Both the position numbers and the translations under genes were made by a program. 64,000 bases of DNA, from NCBI GenBank assembly GCA_045542335.1, contig JAZQKV010000064.1, positions 1 to 64,000 on the forward strand, read 5' to 3'. The DNA is from CAKSUT01 sp045542335. Its GTDB lineage: Bacteria > Bacillota > Clostridia > Oscillospirales > CAG-382. A model generated the notes under the pieces. That model searched no databases. It had not been told where the DNA came from and saw only the letters and a list, made by a program, of their open reading frames with translations. Below are positions 34,765-42,975 of the stretch, piece by piece (positions within the stretch are counted from its first letter, which is position 1; each line of letters begins with the position of its first letter).

Positions 34765-37700
34765 ATGGCAAAGGAAAAATTGTATTATCTCGGTATAGAC
34801 ATTGGTTCAACAACGGCAAAAATAGTGCTGCTTGACAACAATAATAAGGTTGTTTATCAAAAATACCAGCGACATATGTCAAGAGTGCGCGAAACAACGC
34901 TGAAAATTCTTTCTGAAATGAGAGACGAGCTTTTTTGCGAGTATTCTGACACCGACAGTCATGGTGAAGCAAGCGAAAACAGCCGTGTAAATATGGAAAA
35001 AGTGTCGGTGAAAACGGCGATTTCCGGCTCTGCGGGACTTGGTGTTGCCGAAAGTGCGGGGATCTCTTTCGTTCAGGAGGTTTATGCAACAGGTGAGGTT
35101 GTTTCAAAACTTGCTCCCGACACAGGCGTAGTTATTGAACTTGGCGGAGAAGATGCAAAGGTCATTTTTTACAAGGGCGGCGTTGACGAGCGAATGAACG
35201 GAACTTGCGCCGGTGGAACAGGGGCTTTTATAGATCAGATGGCGGTGCTTCTTGACATGACCGCTGACGAAATGGATGCTGAAAGCCTTAAGGCAACAAG
35301 AATTTACCCAATTGCTTCCCGTTGCGGAGTTTTTGCAAAGACGGATATTCAGCCGCTTCTCAATCAGGGTGCAAGCAAGGCGGACATTGCCGCAAGTATT
35401 TATCAGGCGGTTGTTAACCAGACAATCACCGGACTTATAAGAGGAAGCAAAATTGAGGGCAAGGTCATGTTTTTAGGAGGACCTCTTTACTATTGCGCAG
35501 GTCTTCAGAAACGCTTCTGTGAAACTCTTAAGCTCGATGGAGAAAACGCAATTTTCCCGCAGTATGGCCTTTATTCCGTTGCGCTTGGTGCGGCAATGTA
35601 TGCTGCGGAACAGGCAAAGGTGCGTAGCCTTGACGATGTTATAAACAGCATTTCACAGAGTGCAAAGAAAGAGAAAAAAGGCAGCGACAGACTTCCTCCT
35701 CTTTTTGAAAATGAGGCGGAATATGTCGAATTCTGCCGTCGACACGAAAGTGCTTCTGTGGCGCAGAAGGATATTTCAGAATATAGCGGCAATGCCTGGC
35801 TCGGAATTGACTGCGGAAGCACAACCACAAAGCTTTGCCTTGTTGGTGAGGACAAATCGATTATTTATTCCTTTTACAACTCGAACAAGGGAAATCCTGT
35901 TTCTCTTGTCAGAGAGGTTCTCATGGAAATCCGTCGCCTCTGTGGTGCCAGAATAACAATTTGCGGTTGTTCCGTTACAGGCTACGGAGAGGAGCTTATC
36001 AAAAATGCGTTCCATGCTGATGAGGGCGTTGTTGAAACTATTGCGCATTACACCGCCGCAAAGCATTTTCAACCTGATGTTGACTTTATTCTTGACATCG
36101 GAGGTCAGGATATAAAGTGCTTCAAAATAAGAAACGGCGCAATTGACGGCATAATGCTCAACGAAGCCTGCTCGTCGGGATGCGGTTCGTTTATTGAAAC
36201 ATTTGCCAAATCCATGGGTTATGAAGTGGCAGATTTTGCCGAAAGAGGACTCCATGGCAAAGCACCTGTTAATCTTGGCTCAAGATGTACCGTGTTTATG
36301 AACTCATCTGTCAAACAGTCACAGAAAGATGGTGCATCTGTCGAAGATATTTCCGCAGGACTTTCCATAAGCGTTGTGAAAAATGCTATATACAAGGTTA
36401 TCCGTGCGGCATCCCCGGAGGAACTGGGCAAAAACATTGTTGTTCAGGGCGGCACATTTTATAACAATGCTGTGCTTCGGGCATTTGAAAACGAAATCGG
36501 AAGAAATGTTATACGTCCGTCCGTTGCAGGACTTATGGGAGCATATGGTGCGGCACTTCATATAAGAAAATGCGAAAAAAGCACACTTCTTTCGCTTGAC
36601 GAGCTTGAAAGCTTCACACATGAATCAACCTCGGCGGTTTGTAAAGGCTGTGCAAATGCCTGCCACCTCACCGTCAATAAGTTTGCCGATGGAAAACGCT
36701 TTATTTCGGGCAATCAATGTGAAAAGGGACTCGGACTTGCTAAAACACAACCGCTTCCGAACTTGTATGCGTGGAAAAGAGAGTATTTTGAAAGCCTGAA
36801 ACCGTCGTGCCCCGACGGAAAAGCTTCACGGGGAAAAATCGCACTTCCCATGGCTCTTTCTGTTTATGAGCTTGCGCCACTCTGGCATGAGTTTTTTTCA
36901 AGGCTTGGCTTTGAGGTGCATTTTTCTTCCCTTTCAACGAGGGCGACATATGAAAAAGGTCAGTTCACAATTCCCTCGGACACAGCTTGTTACCCTGCAA
37001 AAATAATGCATGGTCACATGGAGGAGCTTATCGAAAAGGGCTTCAAAACCATATTTTATCCCGGACTTACATATAATGTTGATGAACACGCCGGAGATAA
37101 TCACTATAATTGTCCCGTTGTTGCATATTATGCAGAGCTTCTTGACAACAACATGGAAAACCTTGAGGACATAAACTTTCTCTATCCGTATCTCAGCGTT
37201 GACAGTCCCCGTGATCTCACAAGAACAATTCTTTCCTGCCTTGAAAAGCTTTGCCCGGGTATTACCAAAAAGGAGATTCTTTGTGCGGCAAATCATGCTT
37301 TTGCGGCATATAAGGCATACACCGATGAGGTGGAAAGAAAGGGTGCAGAGGCACTTGAATTTGCAAGGGCAAACGGCAAGCGCATAATGATTCTTGCGGG
37401 TCGTCCGTATCATATTGATCCGGAGGTGTGCCACGGAATAGACAAGCTTGCAAATTCCCTCGGCTTTGTTGTTGTGAGCGAGGACAGCGTTTGCAAACTT
37501 GCCCCTGTTCAGCACGTCCGTGTGCTTGACCAATGGACTTTCCATGCAAGGCTTTACAGAGCAGCTGCCTTTGCAGCGCAAAATGATGATGTTGAGCTTG
37601 TTCAGCTTGTGTCCTTTGGCTGTGGTGTTGATGCAATAACCACCGATGAATGTCGTGACATACTCGAAAAGGGCGGCAAGTATTATACGCAGATTAAAAT

Positions 37701-37776
37701 TGACGAAATAACAAATCTCGGAGCTGTGAAAATAAGACTTCGCAGTCTTCTTGGCGCACTTGACGAGAAAAAATGA
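34765..37776 (+). CDS. 2-hydroxyacyl-CoA dehydratase activase-like protein, double ASKHA domain
   Basis: The 1003-residue protein has two BadF/HgdC-type ATPase domains: YLGIDIGSTTAKIVLLDN at the start and LGIDCGSTTTKLCLVG near residue 346. Each carries the cysteine motif expected for a [4Fe-4S] cluster at the dimer interface (GTCAGGTGAF near 148; ACSSGCGSF near 466). A cysteine-rich patch (CKGCANACHLTV, then NQCEKG) and a DUF2229-like domain fill the C-terminal third. Such activases reduce their dehydratase partner using ATP. The partner-like gene follows after 69 bases. The substrate is unknown. Confidence 0.86.
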   Translation: MAKEKLYYLGIDIGSTTAKIVLLDNNNKVVYQKYQRHMSRVRETTLKILSEMRDELFCEYSDTDSHGEASENSRVNMEKVSVKTAISGSAGLGVAESAGISFVQEVYATGEVVSKLAPDTGVVIELGGEDAKVIFYKGGVDERMNGTCAGGTGAFIDQMAVLLDMTADEMDAESLKATRIYPIASRCGVFAKTDIQPLLNQGASKADIAASIYQAVVNQTITGLIRGSKIEGKVMFLGGPLYYCAGLQKRFCETLKLDGENAIFPQYGLYSVALGAAMYAAEQAKVRSLDDVINSISQSAKKEKKGSDRLPPLFENEAEYVEFCRRHESASVAQKDISEYSGNAWLGIDCGSTTTKLCLVGEDKSIIYSFYNSNKGNPVSLVREVLMEIRRLCGARITICGCSVTGYGEELIKNAFHADEGVVETIAHYTAAKHFQPDVDFILDIGGQDIKCFKIRNGAIDGIMLNEACSSGCGSFIETFAKSMGYEVADFAERGLHGKAPVNLGSRCTVFMNSSVKQSQKDGASVEDISAGLSISVVKNAIYKVIRAASPEELGKNIVVQGGTFYNNAVLRAFENEIGRNVIRPSVAGLMGAYGAALHIRKCEKSTLLSLDELESFTHESTSAVCKGCANACHLTVNKFADGKRFISGNQCEKGLGLAKTQPLPNLYAWKREYFESLKPSCPDGKASRGKIALPMALSVYELAPLWHEFFSRLGFEVHFSSLSTRATYEKGQFTIPSDTACYPAKIMHGHMEELIEKGFKTIFYPGLTYNVDEHAGDNHYNCPVVAYYAELLDNNMENLEDINFLYPYLSVDSPRDLTRTILSCLEKLCPGITKKEILCAANHAFAAYKAYTDEVERKGAEALEFARANGKRIMILAGRPYHIDPEVCHGIDKLANSLGFVVVSEDSVCKLAPVQHVRVLDQWTFHARLYRAAAFAAQNDDVELVQLVSFGCGVDAITTDECRDILEKGGKYYTQIKIDEITNLGAVKIRLRSLLGALDEKK

Positions 37777-37845
37777 TTGCTTTACAGAGGGTGCAAAACG
37801 CATCTGTTGCCACGATGGCGAAAACGGAAAGGAATATTTACCAAT

Positions 37846-39189
37846 ATGCAGGATAGAACATATCTCCCTTTTACGGAGAAAATGAAAAAGGATTACACAA
37901 TCCTTGTTCCGAATATGCTGCCGCTTCATTTCAAACTCATAATGAGCGTTATGAAGACATATGGCTACAACATGGAACTGCTTGAAACGAACGGTCCGCA
38001 GATTGCCGAAACAGGTCTTAAATATACCCATAATGACACCTGTTACCCTGCCATTCTTGTTATCGGACAGTTTATGGACGCGCTTCTTTCGGGAAAATAT
38101 GACACCCACAAGGTTGCGCTCATAATGTTCCAGACAGGCGGTGGTTGTCGTGCCTCGAATTACATATCCCTTATACGAAAGGCTCTCGCAAAGGCGGGCA
38201 TGGATTATATTCCCGTTATTTCCATGAGCTTCTCCGGACTTGAAAAGCATCCCGGCTTTAAGCTTACCCCCGGAATGCTTATGAAGATTTTCTTCGCCGG
38301 ACTTTGCGGAGACGTTATGATGAGCCTTGTGAATCAGGTGCGCCCATATGAGCTGAATCGTGGCGATGCCGAGACACTTGCAGAAAAGATTACCGCCGAA
38401 ATCGGCAAGGAAATGGGCGAATCAAAGAGGCTGCCATACAAAAAGGTCAGAGGGTATTATGAAAAAATAACAAGAGAATTTGAAAAAATCTCCATGAGAA
38501 ACGAAAGGGATGCCGTGAGAGTGGGAATTGTCGGGGAAATCTTCGTCAAGTATTCTCCACTTGCCAATAACGACCTTGAACGCTTCCTCGTAAGTGAGGG
38601 CGCAGAGCCGGTTGTCCCCGGACTTATTGATTTCATGCTCTATATGATTTACAACGGCATAAGCGAATACCGTATCTATAAACGTGGTGCAAAAGCGTAC
38701 CCGATTTATTGCCTTGCATATAAAATCTTGTGCAAGGAGAAGCGGAAAATCGGAAGAATTATTGCCGAAAGCGGCGTGTTCCGCCCGTGGGAGCCTTTTG
38801 AAAACGTGGTTGAAATCGCCGAAAGCGTTATAAGCACAGCGGTTAAAATGGGCGAGGGCTGGCTTCTCACGGCAGAAATGCTTGAGCTTGCCGAATCGGG
38901 TTGTAAAGGCGTTGTATGTACACAGCCTTTCGGATGCCTTCCCAATCACATTTGCGGAAAAGGTATGATGAAGCCCATAAAGCAATTGATTCCCGAAGTC
39001 AACATTGTTGCAATTGACTATGATGCCGGCGCAAGCCGTGTTAATCAGGAAAACAGACTTAAATTGATGCTTTCAAATGCAACAAAGAAAACTCCTGTAA
39101 AATCACCTTGTGAATCTCAAGCGGATGTCACTTCCGAGAGTGAGTTGGCAACGCCATCGGAAATAATAACTGAAAAAGTATTAAACTGA
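37846..39189 (+). CDS. 2-hydroxyacyl-CoA dehydratase-like subunit
   Basis: The 447-residue product resembles the HgdB/HgdA-type dehydratase subunits that bind a [4Fe-4S] cluster: cysteines lie in THNDTCYPAIL, QTGGGCRASNY and CTQPFGCLPNH. It is the natural partner of the activase gene just upstream; in many Clostridia the two are one long protein of about 1400 residues. The ATG after GGAAAGGAA is used; an earlier TTG starts directly at the upstream stop but lacks a site. The last 30 residues are low-complexity. A terminator follows. Confidence 0.82.
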   Translation: MQDRTYLPFTEKMKKDYTILVPNMLPLHFKLIMSVMKTYGYNMELLETNGPQIAETGLKYTHNDTCYPAILVIGQFMDALLSGKYDTHKVALIMFQTGGGCRASNYISLIRKALAKAGMDYIPVISMSFSGLEKHPGFKLTPGMLMKIFFAGLCGDVMMSLVNQVRPYELNRGDAETLAEKITAEIGKEMGESKRLPYKKVRGYYEKITREFEKISMRNERDAVRVGIVGEIFVKYSPLANNDLERFLVSEGAEPVVPGLIDFMLYMIYNGISEYRIYKRGAKAYPIYCLAYKILCKEKRKIGRIIAESGVFRPWEPFENVVEIAESVISTAVKMGEGWLLTAEMLELAESGCKGVVCTQPFGCLPNHICGKGMMKPIKQLIPEVNIVAIDYDAGASRVNQENRLKLMLSNATKKTPVKSPCESQADVTSESELATPSEIITEKVLN

Positions 39190-39195
39190 CAACAA

Positions 39196-39234
39196 AAAGT
39201 GCACAAATCCGTTTTTAACGGACTTGTGCACTTT
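39196..39234. terminator. Bidirectional terminator
   Basis: AAAGTGCACAAATCCGTT and AACGGACTTGTGCACTTT form an 18-bp stem with one mismatch, flanked by A runs on the left and T-rich sequence on the right. It serves both the dehydratase-like operon and the convergent queT-murI operon. Confidence 0.85.
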
Positions 39235-39261
39235 GATTTATCCTTGTCAGATTGACAAGAA

Positions 39262-40056
39262 TCAGCTTTTGGTAATCTTTTCCATTTGAGCAAGTCTTGA
39301 GTGAAGTATATTTATCCGTTCAAGCTCTGCCTCATTGCAGGCACGACCCGAAAAATAGTATTCCACCTGCGGATTGTCCGCCCCTTTGCCAAACGGAATG
39401 TTCATAAGCTCTGCAAGGTGACGCACCGTTCCTTCACAGCCGTCCACAAGCATCACGCCATGAGGCAAAAGCATGGAGAGTGTGTCCTTGAAATAGTTGA
39501 AATGAGTGCATCCGAGAACAAGCGAAGAATAGGAATCAAGCTTGTATGCGCCAAGCTTTTCCGCAAGATAGCTTTTGACTTTTTCTGTGGAAAACTCAAG
39601 TCTTTCGGCAAAGCGTACAAGCTCCGGAAGCGCAAGTGTGTCGGCGGCATGGTTTGTGTCAACACGCTCGATAAGCCGGGCAAGCTTTTGTTCACGCACT
39701 GTAACAGGCGTTGCTGTTACAAGAACACGTTTCCCAAGGGAGTTGTTTTCCACCGCAGGCTTAACTGCAGGCTCCATGCCCACAATCGGCGTTTTTTCCC
39801 CGTATTTTTCACGAAGAAAATTTATCGCACAGCTTGTTGCTGTGTTGCAGGCGATGACAATTGCATCTGCTCCTTTTTCTATCATAAAGGAAACGGCATC
39901 ATCTGTGAAAGAAATTATCTGCTCACGGCTTTTTTCGCCGTAAGGGACATTTTTTTCGTCGGCGTAATAAATGTAATTACGGCAAGGAATCATTCCGAAA
40001 GCGGAGTGCAAAACCGAAAGTCCGCCAAGCCCAGAGTCAAAAAAGCCGATTCTCAT
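39262..40056 (-). CDS. murI: Glutamate racemase
   Basis: MurI makes D-glutamate for peptidoglycan. The 264-residue product has both catalytic cysteines in context: IACNTATSC (Cys70) and VLGCTHFNY (Cys183), plus the N-terminal FDSGLGGLSVL. It lies 18 bases after queT on the same strand, with GAAAGGGGG before the ATG, so it is probably in the preQ1-controlled transcript. Confidence 0.96.
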   Translation of the reverse strand: MRIGFFDSGLGGLSVLHSAFGMIPCRNYIYYADEKNVPYGEKSREQIISFTDDAVSFMIEKGADAIVIACNTATSCAINFLREKYGEKTPIVGMEPAVKPAVENNSLGKRVLVTATPVTVREQKLARLIERVDTNHAADTLALPELVRFAERLEFSTEKVKSYLAEKLGAYKLDSYSSLVLGCTHFNYFKDTLSMLLPHGVMLVDGCEGTVRHLAELMNIPFGKGADNPQVEYYFSGRACNEAELERINILHSRLAQMEKITKS

Positions 40057-40074
40057 GCGGTGAAATACCCCCTT

Positions 40075-40563
40075 TCATTTAAAGATATGCATACAGCGTT
40101 TTTGTATGATGTTGTGGAATAAAAGACCAAGAATGTACGCCCCGGCAATTTCGCCTAAGGTGACGGTCAATATCATAAACGGTATTGAATCGGGACTTCC
40201 GTAAGCGTATTTGAGAACAAACGGCACAATTACCGCATTTGAAATTACGGGCATTGCCGCAGCAATAAACTTGTTTTTTCTCAACAAATATGTACCCAAT
40301 GCGCCAATGAGCGTTGCAAGGCTTCCGAAAATAACGTCCCATAAAACCGCCCCTGTAAGCAGGTTTGAAATAAGACAGCCTATAAATAAACCGGGAATTG
40401 CTGTCGGCGTGAATATGGGCAGAATACAAAGCACTTCCGAAAGGCGAAGCTGTATAACTCCGCTTGAAAGGCCCATTGCCGCAGAAATAAATGTGAGAAC
40501 AACGTAAAGCGCCGCAATTGCCGACGCCATGGTAAGCTCCTTAATACCGTGGGTGTATTTCAT
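40075..40563 (-). CDS. queT: QueT-type queuosine precursor transporter
   Basis: The 162-residue membrane protein has about five or six hydrophobic segments and the QueT pattern (RLSEVLCILPIFTPTAIPGLFIGC, and TVTLGEIAGAYILG). QueT is the substrate-binding (S) part of an ECF transporter for a queuosine precursor. A preQ1-I riboswitch directly upstream supports this. ECF energising subunits for it are not adjacent; the operon at 44.5-47.0 kb encodes a set that belongs to a different S component. Confidence 0.9.
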   Translation of the reverse strand: MKYTHGIKELTMASAIAALYVVLTFISAAMGLSSGVIQLRLSEVLCILPIFTPTAIPGLFIGCLISNLLTGAVLWDVIFGSLATLIGALGTYLLRKNKFIAAAMPVISNAVIVPFVLKYAYGSPDSIPFMILTVTLGEIAGAYILGLLFHNIIQKRCMHIFK

Positions 40564-40571
40564 TTTGGGAT

Positions 40572-40616
40572 TCTCCTTTAGTTTTGTTTTAGGTGAGGAT
40601 GGTTACGAACTCACCG
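40572..40616 (-). promoter_or_regulatory. PreQ1-I riboswitch
   Basis: Read on the minus strand, GGTGAG and CTCACC form helix P1 around the loop TTCGTAACCATC, followed by an A-rich tail (TAAAACAAAACTAAAGGAG) that includes the ribosome site. This is the class I preQ1 layout: short hairpin, C-containing loop, and A-rich tail that folds back into a pseudoknot. Because the tail runs into AAAGGAG, ligand binding should block translation of queT. A -10-like TATCAT at 40626-40621 puts the transcript start at the aptamer's first bases. Confidence 0.85.
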
Positions 40617-40645
40617 CTGAATGATAAAATGTTGCCGGGAATGAA

Positions 40646-41089
40646 TCAGTTTTCAAACGCCTTGCTGTAGTCGTCGAAATAAACAAATTCGATAGTGTCG
40701 CCGTTATTGACGGCGTACTCTTTTGTGCCGATTTCGGGGATTTCTCCGTTGACATAATAGAGCCAGCCGGACATATCACCAAAGTCACCTGTATAGAGGT
40801 TTCCTATGGCGGTGAAATAACCGTCTGCGGCTTCATAATGAAGCTTGTTTTCCTTAAAAGCGGAAATGAGAACTTCGTCAAGCGTGTCACCTTGCGCAAA
40901 AGTTACCTCTGTGAGAGGAAGAATATACTTGCCGTCTTTTGGGGCGATTTTTTCGTCCATTTGCTGTGAAACAGCGGAGCAATCAACGGAAACTTTGCAG
41001 GAAAGTCCGCCGTCATTTCCGGAACACGATGCAAGGCAAATGAGTGTTATAGCTGCGAAAAAAAACGCAAGAAATTTTGTGAGTTTCAT
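40646..41089 (-). CDS. Lipoprotein with DUF4430-like domain
   Basis: The 147-residue product has a lipoprotein signal peptide ending in the lipobox LASC and a C-terminal domain ending GWLYYVNGEIPEIGTKEYAV, typical of DUF4430 proteins, whose fold resembles the beta domain of transcobalamin. It should be anchored to the outer face of the membrane as a ligand-binding protein. It is the last gene of the ECF operon, next to the SGNH gene. The ATG after AAAGGAGGTG is used, 7 codons inside an earlier ATG. The ligand is unknown. Confidence 0.78.
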   Translation of the reverse strand: MKLTKFLAFFFAAITLICLASCSGNDGGLSCKVSVDCSAVSQQMDEKIAPKDGKYILPLTEVTFAQGDTLDEVLISAFKENKLHYEAADGYFTAIGNLYTGDFGDMSGWLYYVNGEIPEIGTKEYAVNNGDTIEFVYFDDYSKAFEN

Positions 41090-41139
41090 TGGTTTCACAC
41101 CTCCTTTCATAAATACATTTTAAAATATATCTCGGAAAA

Positions 41140-42234
41140 CTACTTCAAAAGGTCGTTTTCTTCAATAACCTTGATAACAGCCTGCGACATACAATAAAAT
41201 CCGAGGTCGTTGGGGTGACAGCCGTCAACTGTGCAATCGGCGTATCCTGCAAGCTTGAACACGTCCTGACCGTTGATGAAATAAACGTTTTTATCTCCTG
41301 CGGCAATGGCGTTTTCATAGGTCTTGCGGATAACATTAAACCTGTTTTGCGTGTTTGTTACAGCACCGGGTGTTCGGGGAATATCTGTCATTGTCATTAT
41401 AATAACGGGAGTGTCGGGTTGTTTTTGTCTGAACGCCTTGAACAGCTTCTCGTGAGTTGCGGCAAGATGTTCGGCACTTGGTGCGTTGTGGTCATAGTCG
41501 TAAACAAAAATGCTCATATCAAGGGTTGGGATATATTCAATCATGGCATCCTCTGCTTTACATGAGCCGGAAAAACCGAGATTCAAAAAGTTGGTGTCAA
41601 AGTATCTTGAAACCATGTTTTCATAGGTGTTTCCGGGGCGTGAAGCACAACCACCCTGAGTTATGGAAGAACCGTAATAAACAACCGGTTTTTCGTATTT
41701 ATATTTTGAGCCGGGAGAAACTGTCGCACTTTCCTGAAGACCGATATACAAATCCTTTGCAGTGTTATAGAGAGGGAAATGAATAATAATGTCCCTTTCA
41801 GAATTGTCGGGGAACTCAACAATGCTTTCAAATTCCGTTCCAAAGTTATATTGAGGAATGAAAGATTTGAAATACACTGCCTTTCCGTCTTCGACAAGAT
41901 ACATATCATATCCCGAAGCACCAACAGTTGTGAAATGGGCCATTTTTCCGCTGCCTGCATAGAGATACTTGGCGTTTATTGCAACATAAGCCGAAGTGGT
42001 TTTAAAGCGTATTCTTCCTCCTGCGGTGTGGAGATTGAGACCGTTAACGCCCTCGCTTGTTGCCTTTGCAATGTCAAGAGGCATTCTGTGATAAAACTCG
42101 CCGGAAAACATGAGACCGTAAATTGCAAACGGCTCAAAAAGCGGATTATAAAACTTCAGATCCTCTTTCTGGATTTTTGTTTCTACTTTGAAGTTCTTGT
42201 CAATTTTTGTGATGTCTGTAATCATTTCTGACAC
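41140..42234 (-). CDS. SGNH/GDSL-type esterase
   Basis: The 364-residue protein has an N-terminal beta-sandwich of about 170 residues and a C-terminal SGNH hydrolase domain. Catalytic blocks are visible: YYGSSITQGG (Ser190), LGFSGSC (Gly222 region), DYDHNAPS (Asn250), and DGCHPND (Asp337, His340). Such enzymes remove acyl groups from sugars. There is no signal peptide. Placed among glycan enzymes and an ECF transporter, it is likely a sugar-acetyl esterase, but the substrate is not shown. Confidence 0.87.
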   Translation of the reverse strand: MSEMITDITKIDKNFKVETKIQKEDLKFYNPLFEPFAIYGLMFSGEFYHRMPLDIAKATSEGVNGLNLHTAGGRIRFKTTSAYVAINAKYLYAGSGKMAHFTTVGASGYDMYLVEDGKAVYFKSFIPQYNFGTEFESIVEFPDNSERDIIIHFPLYNTAKDLYIGLQESATVSPGSKYKYEKPVVYYGSSITQGGCASRPGNTYENMVSRYFDTNFLNLGFSGSCKAEDAMIEYIPTLDMSIFVYDYDHNAPSAEHLAATHEKLFKAFRQKQPDTPVIIMTMTDIPRTPGAVTNTQNRFNVIRKTYENAIAAGDKNVYFINGQDVFKLAGYADCTVDGCHPNDLGFYCMSQAVIKVIEENDLLK

Positions 42235-42260
42235 TCCTTTTTATTATAATTCGGTATATT

Positions 42261-42971
42261 TTAATACATGCCATATTTGATTTTGATGCGTTCGAGTTTT
42301 CTTATAACAGGTTTGTAAAGCACAATCAGAAAAATAACTGTTGAGAAAAAGTGGATAATATCAAAAGAGAATCCTGAAATATATGATGCAATAATTTCGC
42401 CCAAAGTGGTACTGCTCCTGTAAAGAATCATTGCAGAAGCCGGATTTATAATAAGTCCATAAGGAACAAATGAAAGAAATCCACCGAAAAAGGCGACAAA
42501 ATATTTGTTTTTGCGAAGCTTCACCCGAAGCTCACCGTTTCCGCAAAGAAACGCCCCCGAAAGAAATCCGCACAGCCCAAAACCAAGCATTTGCCATGGA
42601 GTAAGCGGACCTTGACCGAATAAAAAATTTGACACAAAAGCCGCAAGTGTCCCTGTGAGACGCCCCGCACTTTTCCCGAAACAAATTCCTGTTATAACAA
42701 CAATTGCAAGCATCGGCTTGAATTGAGGAAGCATATAAAACGCCGCCCTTCCGCAAACCGCAAGAGCCGCAAGCACCGAAACTGTCACTATTTCCGAGGT
42801 CTTTGGCTTTTTACCCTCAAAGCCGAGAATAAACGATAACAGCGAAATTATCACAACAATAAGCGCAGTTATATAAAAGCCGTTGCCCGATTGTGTGTTA
42901 AAACCAAGCAAAACTGCAAGCGGAATACCGATAATGGGAAGTATAAAGGATAACAAAGAGTGAATATTCAA
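42261..42971 (-). CDS. ECF transporter substrate-binding (S) component
   Basis: The 236-residue membrane protein has about seven hydrophobic segments and motifs of ECF S components: AFYMLPQFKPMLAIVVITG, GKSAGRLTGTLAAFVSNFLF, and GPLTPWQMLGFGLCGFLSG. Relatives of this pattern are annotated as general ECF S components, some implicated in cobalamin uptake; that assignment for this protein is my inference. EcfA and EcfT genes lie two genes upstream in the same operon, making a full transporter. Confidence 0.85.
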   Translation of the reverse strand: MNIHSLLSFILPIIGIPLAVLLGFNTQSGNGFYITALIVVIISLLSFILGFEGKKPKTSEIVTVSVLAALAVCGRAAFYMLPQFKPMLAIVVITGICFGKSAGRLTGTLAAFVSNFLFGQGPLTPWQMLGFGLCGFLSGAFLCGNGELRVKLRKNKYFVAFFGGFLSFVPYGLIINPASAMILYRSSTTLGEIIASYISGFSFDIIHFFSTVIFLIVLYKPVIRKLERIKIKYGMY

Positions 42972-42975
42972 AACG

